Below, piece after piece: positions 6,526 to 9,975 of a DNA stretch of 9,975 nt. The DNA lies in contig CAZILB010000138.1 in the NCBI GenBank assembly GCA_964539925.1, forward strand, positions 1-9,975. Reading direction: 5' to 3'. Origin of the DNA: DP-20 sp964539925. GTDB taxonomy: Bacteria > Desulfobacterota > Binatia > UBA9968. Both the position numbers and the translations under genes were made by a program. How positions within the stretch are numbered: the stretch's first letter is position 1; the number at the start of each line of letters is the position of its first letter. The notes below the pieces were generated by a model. It saw only the letters and a program-made list of their open reading frames with translations. It was not told where the DNA came from and searched no databases.

Positions 6526-7392
6526 GTGACTGATGCCTGGCTACAACTGACGGTTTTGACTCGCCCGAGAAACCTCGATGCGATTGCCAATTTTCTAATG
6601 GAGCGCGGCGCGCCGGGAGTGATCTTAAAAAGTCGCGGCCTGGACGCTTACTTTCCGAGATCGCCCAATGACGCTGCTTTAAAGCAGGATGTTCGGCGCT
6701 TTCTCGGAGGAATCGCCAGGCTTTCGCCGAACGGCGCGCGGCCGCGAGCCGACTGGCGAGTGGTTGAGGCCGAAAACTGGCAGAATTCCTGGAAACGTTT
6801 CATTAAGCCGCGGCGCGTCGGCAAGGTTTTTTGGCTGACACCGCCCTGGATCGCGCCGCCGAGGGCTCCCCGGCGCCGGGTGATCACCATAGAGCCGGGG
6901 ATGGCGTTCGGCAGCGGCACTCACGCCACCACGCGGGGCTGTCTGGAATTCATCGAACGAGTTGCAGAGTCGTTTCAGAATCAACCGTTTCGCGCGCTTG
7001 ACGTCGGCACCGGATCGGGGATTTTAACCATCGGGTTGGTCAAGCTCGGCGCCGAGCCAGTATGGGCCATAGACAACGATCCCGTGGCGCTGCAAGTGGC
7101 GCGAGAAAACCTGCGCTTGAATCAGGTTGCGGAGAAAGTTCATTTGTCCGGACGGCTATTGAGTGAAATTAGAAAGAAATTTCCAGTCGTCGTCGCCAAT
7201 CTAACGGCGGAAACGATCATGGCTCTCGCCGGCGGACTGGAACGGAAGGTGGCCGCGGGGGGTTTTCTGATTTTGTCGGGTATCTTGCAGCAAAAAGCCG
7301 GCGCGGTTGCGCGCCGTTTTGCGCCGGCATTTCGCGTTCTCGCGCGCCGGCGCAGCCGAGAATGGGCGACGCTCTTGTTGCGGCGAAAGTAA
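6526..7392 (+). CDS. prmA: Ribosomal protein L11 methyltransferase PrmA
   Basis: SAM-dependent enzyme that methylates ribosomal protein L11 at several amino groups, cytoplasmic, 288 aa (family usual is about 290-300). The N-terminal substrate-recognition domain covers residues 1-65 and the linker includes NWQNSWKRFIKPRRVG (84-99). The catalytic domain shows the PrmA hallmark EPGMAFGSGTHATTRGCL (123-140), motif I ALDVGTGSGILTIGLVKLGA (157-176), the acidic ribose-binding AIDNDPVAL (181-189) and VVANLTAET (222-230), where Asn-Leu occupies the place of the usual NI-L motif. The start is GTG at 6526. An in-frame TAA at 6517-6519 rules out any longer form, and the next in-frame ATG (6598) would remove part of the recognition domain. 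No good ribosome site precedes it. It heads a run of four same-strand genes; rsmE follows after 6 nt, a common pairing in bacteria. Confidence 0.95.
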   Translation: MTDAWLQLTVLTRPRNLDAIANFLMERGAPGVILKSRGLDAYFPRSPNDAALKQDVRRFLGGIARLSPNGARPRADWRVVEAENWQNSWKRFIKPRRVGKVFWLTPPWIAPPRAPRRRVITIEPGMAFGSGTHATTRGCLEFIERVAESFQNQPFRALDVGTGSGILTIGLVKLGAEPVWAIDNDPVALQVARENLRLNQVAEKVHLSGRLLSEIRKKFPVVVANLTAETIMALAGGLERKVAAGGFLILSGILQQKAGAVARRFAPAFRVLARRRSREWATLLLRRK

Positions 7393-7398
7393 CCGGCC

Positions 7399-8154
7399 AT
7401 GGCACGCTTCTTTTTGCCGCGAGAAAACCTGCAAGCCAAACGGGGAGTGATCGACGGCCAGGAACTCGAGCACTTGCGCCGAGTTTTGCGTTTGGGGCCC
7501 GGCGCCCCCATCATTGTTTTTGATGATCTCGGCGGCGAGCACGAAGCGGTCGTTCGATCGGTGACCGCCGACCGAGCCGAGATCGAAATTCTGCGATCCG
7601 TCCAATCAGTCCGGGAGTCGTCGCTCGAGTTGACGCTCGCGCTCGGTTTGACCAAGGGCGAAAAGATGGACCTGGTTGTCGAGAAGGCGACCGAGCTGGG
7701 CGTCCGAACGATCGCTCCCTTTATTTCGGCGTACTCCGTGCCCAGGTTCGATGCGGCGAAGTCCGCCCGGCGGGCCGAGCGCTGGCGCAAGATCGCGTTG
7801 AACGCGGCGAAACAGTGCGGCAGAACGCAGGTGCCGGCAATTTCTCCGCTGTGCGACTTTTCGACCTTGCTGAGCCGGCCGGAACCGGCGCTCAAATTGC
7901 TTTGCTGGGAGCGAGAGGGGCAATATTCGCTGCAGCATGCGTATGAGAATCATTCCACGGCCCAGGCTCTCCTGCTGGCCATCGGACCGGAAGGCGGTTT
8001 TAACGCCGAAGAGGCGGAACGGGCTCGGTCCCACGGCTTCGAATGCGTGCATCTGGGCCGGCGAATTCTGCGCGCGGAGACCGCTGCGTTGGCGGCGGCA
8101 ACTCTGGCGCAGTATCTTTGGGGCGATCTAGGCGAGGGTTCGTCCCCGCCATGA
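7399..8154 (+). CDS. rsmE: 16S rRNA (uracil-1498-N3)-methyltransferase RsmE
   Basis: SPOUT-class methyltransferase that makes m3U1498 in 16S rRNA of the assembled small subunit, 251 aa, a normal length. The N-terminal PUA-like domain (1-70) starts MARFFLPRE and contains EHLRRVLRLGPG (24-35). The SPOUT domain begins at LALGLTKGEKMDLVVEKATELGV, followed by the characteristic stretch with SVPRF, RRAERWRKIALNAAKQCGR and VP (113-146). The knot that binds SAM shows LLLAIGPEGGF (191-201) and LGRRILRAETAALAAA (219-234). The start 6 nt after prmA has only a weak GAAAG upstream, consistent with coupling to prmA. The last residues (GEGSSPP) run past the usual domain end and are probably a disordered tail. 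Confidence 0.95.
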   Translation: MARFFLPRENLQAKRGVIDGQELEHLRRVLRLGPGAPIIVFDDLGGEHEAVVRSVTADRAEIEILRSVQSVRESSLELTLALGLTKGEKMDLVVEKATELGVRTIAPFISAYSVPRFDAAKSARRAERWRKIALNAAKQCGRTQVPAISPLCDFSTLLSRPEPALKLLCWEREGQYSLQHAYENHSTAQALLLAIGPEGGFNAEEAERARSHGFECVHLGRRILRAETAALAAATLAQYLWGDLGEGSSPP

Positions 8155-8197
8155 GGGTTCTCCGGCATCCGCTCGAAAGAAGGTTAGTCGATCGACC

Positions 8198-8884
8198 ATG
8201 AAGTGCCAAAATTGCGATGCCCCAGCCTTGTTTGCCGACGAACGTTGCGGCCGATGCGGCGCAAAGCTTTTGCATCGCCGGGTATTCTCCCGCGTTCCGA
8301 AACCGGAAGATTTTGCCTTGACGGCAGAAGATCCGCGGCTTGAGGAGGAATCGCCGGGCGCAAGCGACGATTGGGATTTAGACGCCCGTGCGGAGTTTGT
8401 TCCGGTGCCGCCGCGGGTTGCGGCGCTGAGCGCGCCGGTTGCGGAGCCGCGCTGGGGCGGTTTTTTTCGCCGCGCCGGCGCCTTGTGTCTCGATCTCGCG
8501 ATCCTATTGCTGCTCGCCGCGCTCATGGGAATCATGGCTTTCGTCGGCTATAAAGTCGGCCTGGCCGCGCACCATCGTGCGCTCTCCATCGACAACGCGG
8601 CACCGCTGGTGCTATTTTTGACCTTGGGTTGGAGTTTTTTGACAGCGGGGTATTTCGTTTTGTTTCACGGCATGGACGGCAGCACTATCGGCAAGCGGCT
8701 GTTGGGATTGCGCGTGGTGGGGCCCGGGCAATCGCCGATTACTTATCACCAGGCTTTTTTGCGCTGCCTCGCTCTCGTCCTTGCCGTGGTTCCGCTGGCC
8801 GCCGGGGTGCTGTGGATTCTTCTCAACCGGGAAAAGCGCGGCTGGCATGATTACCTTGCGCGCACATGGGTCATTCGAGTCTGA
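8198..8884 (+). CDS. RDD family membrane protein with N-terminal zinc ribbon
   Basis: A 228-aa inner-membrane protein. Residues 3-20 form a small zinc ribbon (C3-x2-C6, then C17-x2-C20: MKCQNC, RCGRCGAKLL). An acidic, Pro-rich linker of about 65 residues follows (30-85, e.g. DPRLEEESPGASDDWD). The RDD domain starts at GGFFRRAGALCLDLAIL, where Arg (R91/R92) and Asp (D99) give the family its name. Membrane segments lie near 97-119, 136-156 and 188-210. The conserved MDGSTIGKRLLGLRV motif (159-173) and the closing WHDYLARTWV (216-225) are present. RDD proteins have been linked to transport (for example Na+/H+ exchange in one studied member), but most have no known role. The start ATG has AAGAAGG at 8177-8183, a little far upstream (14 nt). 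It lies between rsmE and gshB with short gaps (43 and 19 nt), so cotranscription is likely; function in that context is unknown. Confidence 0.88.
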   Translation: MKCQNCDAPALFADERCGRCGAKLLHRRVFSRVPKPEDFALTAEDPRLEEESPGASDDWDLDARAEFVPVPPRVAALSAPVAEPRWGGFFRRAGALCLDLAILLLLAALMGIMAFVGYKVGLAAHHRALSIDNAAPLVLFLTLGWSFLTAGYFVLFHGMDGSTIGKRLLGLRVVGPGQSPITYHQAFLRCLALVLAVVPLAAGVLWILLNREKRGWHDYLARTWVIRV

Positions 8885-8903
8885 CGCCGGTCCGTTGATC
8901 ATT

Positions 8904-9878
8904 ATGAGAACGCTCCGAATTGGGGTCGTGATGGATCCCGTGGACAAAATCAATATCGACAAGGACACGACTTTTGTCCTGATGCTTGAAGCGCAGCGGC
9001 GCGGTCACGAAGTGTATTTCATGGAGCTGGAGGATTTATTCATCCGCGGCGGCACGGCCAACGCGCGCTATCGCCGAGTGCGGCTCCAGCGGGCCACGCC
9101 GCACCACGATCTGGGCGAATTCGTGACGGGCGCGCTGGAGGACTTCCACAGCGTGTGGATGCGCAAGGATCCGCCGTTCGACCTCAAGTTCTTTTTCGCC
9201 ACCCATTTGCTCAGCTTGATCGACCCAAGCAAGTGTTTTGTCATGAACAACCCCAAAGGACTGCGCGAGGCCAACGAGAAACTCTACGCCCTGCGTTTTC
9301 CCGAACAGATCCCGCAGACGCTGGTGACGAGCGACATGGGGCGGCTGAAAACTTTTATGGAGGAACTCGGCGGCGAATTGATTATCAAGCCGCTCGACGG
9401 CTGTGGCGGCAGCGGAGTGTTTTACTTGAACGGGCAGGACCGTAACACGAATGCGATTTTGGAAGCCGCCACCGACAACGGCCGGCGGATGGTCATGGGG
9501 CAGCGCTACCTACCCGAGATTCGCCAGGGCGACAAACGCATCATCGTGCTCAACGGCGAGCCCCTGGGCGCGGTTCTCAGAGTCCCGCTGGAATCGGAGA
9601 CGCGCGGCAACATTCACGTCGGCGGGCAATGCGTCAAGGCCGAGGTGAGCGAGCGCGACCGGGAAATCTGCGCCGCCTTGTCGCCGCTCTTGAGAGCCGA
9701 CGGATTGTACTTCGCGGGGTTGGACGTGATCGGCAGCTTTCTCACCGAGGTCAACGTCACCAGTCCCACCGGCATCCAGGAGATCAACGCTCTAAACGGC
9801 GTCCGTTTGGAAAATCAGGTTGTCGATTTCGTCGAAGGACAAGTGGAAAAACTCCGCCGGGAGTCGCCGGCAACTTGA
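8904..9878 (+). CDS. gshB: Glutathione synthetase GshB
   Basis: ATP-dependent ligase joining gamma-glutamylcysteine and glycine to form glutathione in the cytoplasm, 324 aa (E. coli enzyme about 316). The order of motifs follows the bacterial enzyme: RIGVVMDPVDKINIDKDTTF (5-24), LLEAQRRGHEVYFMELEDL-like N-domain, VWMRKDPPFD (84-93), NNPKGLREANEKL (115-127), the ATP-grasp IIKPLDGCGGSGVF (160-173), YLPEIRQGDKRIIVLNGEP (202-220), ETRGNIHVGGQ (232-242) and AGLDVIGSFLTEVNVTSPTGIQEI (271-294), which holds the metal-binding Glu and Asn. The start is the ATG of MRTLRIG. Upstream in-frame codons overlap the RDD gene and do not match the family; TTG at 8895 is a minor alternative. The ribosome site is weak, fitting translation from an operon mRNA. 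A gamma-glutamylcysteine synthetase gene is not in the window. Confidence 0.96.
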   Translation: MRTLRIGVVMDPVDKINIDKDTTFVLMLEAQRRGHEVYFMELEDLFIRGGTANARYRRVRLQRATPHHDLGEFVTGALEDFHSVWMRKDPPFDLKFFFATHLLSLIDPSKCFVMNNPKGLREANEKLYALRFPEQIPQTLVTSDMGRLKTFMEELGGELIIKPLDGCGGSGVFYLNGQDRNTNAILEAATDNGRRMVMGQRYLPEIRQGDKRIIVLNGEPLGAVLRVPLESETRGNIHVGGQCVKAEVSERDREICAALSPLLRADGLYFAGLDVIGSFLTEVNVTSPTGIQEINALNGVRLENQVVDFVEGQVEKLRRESPAT

Positions 9879-9903
9879 CTCCCTAAAGCATTTAAGCAAT
9901 ATT
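9875..9903 (+). promoter_or_regulatory. Possible promoter of the tRNA-Phe gene
   Basis: TTGACT (9875-9880) and AATATT (9898-9903) are 17 bases apart, giving initiation near 9910 and a short 5' leader before the tRNA at 9921. The -35 box overlaps the gshB stop codon. The match is fair (five of six and four of six). Read-through from gshB is the alternative, since no terminator lies between. Confidence 0.4.
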
Positions 9904-9920
9904 TCAGTCTTCCATCTTTC

Positions 9921-9975
<55 letters not shown>

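Noticed and set aside
7140..7895. A 251-residue minus-strand open frame across prmA and rsmE
   Set aside because: It is Ser/Arg-rich without motifs and lies opposite two unmistakable methyltransferase genes.
8781..8903. N-terminal extension of GshB by 41 residues
   Set aside because: The extension overlaps the end of the RDD gene in another frame and does not resemble the family, whose N-terminus matches MRTLRIGVVMDP.

Overview
The window looks like a stretch of bacterial chromosome from a GC-rich, Gram-negative, probably uncultured lineage. The Gram-negative reading rests on an exported binding protein with a Sec-type signal peptide and on a bacterial-type glutathione synthetase. The exactly 100-base run of N at 3378-3477 is the usual scaffold placeholder, so this is probably a draft or metagenomic assembly. 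The mix of an AfuA/FbpB-like transporter, DUF1015, a FAH-family enzyme, prmA-rsmE and gshB would fit Desulfobacterota, Binatota or Tectomicrobia-like genomes. That is an impression from gene content, not a result.

Layout. (1) Positions 6-2786, minus strand: a two-gene ABC importer unit, with a periplasmic binding protein followed by a double-domain permease. The ATPase is not in the window and would be expected beyond the left edge. (2) Positions 2968-4088, plus strand: a divergently transcribed cyclic amidohydrolase of the dihydroorotase superfamily, behind a near-consensus sigma70 promoter. The N gap interrupts it, and the frame arithmetic shows the gap is mis-sized. (3) A convergent junction at 4082-4153 holds a stem-loop and a 13-bp GC-rich palindrome that supplies the stop codon of the next gene. 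(4) Positions 4150-6397, minus strand: a FAH-family hydrolase followed by a DUF1015 protein, probably an operon. (5) Positions 6526-9878, plus strand: prmA, rsmE, a zinc-ribbon RDD membrane protein and gshB, tightly packed and probably cotranscribed. (6) Position 9921 to the window end: the first 55 nt of tRNA-Phe(GAA).

How the genes work together. The left half reads as small-molecule import (probably ferric iron by family, but the ligand is unproven) next to ring-amide and diketone-type hydrolases. The right half is housekeeping: ribosomal protein L11 methylation, 16S rRNA methylation and glutathione synthesis. No mobile element, CRISPR array, phage gene or defence system is visible, and I see no clear undescribed system. 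The points most worth checking are the divergent active-site region and mis-sized gap of the amidohydrolase, the palindrome that ends the DUF1015 gene, the operator-like palindrome and possibly leaderless prmA start in the 6398-6525 intergenic region, and the zinc-ribbon/RDD fusion inside a translation/glutathione operon.
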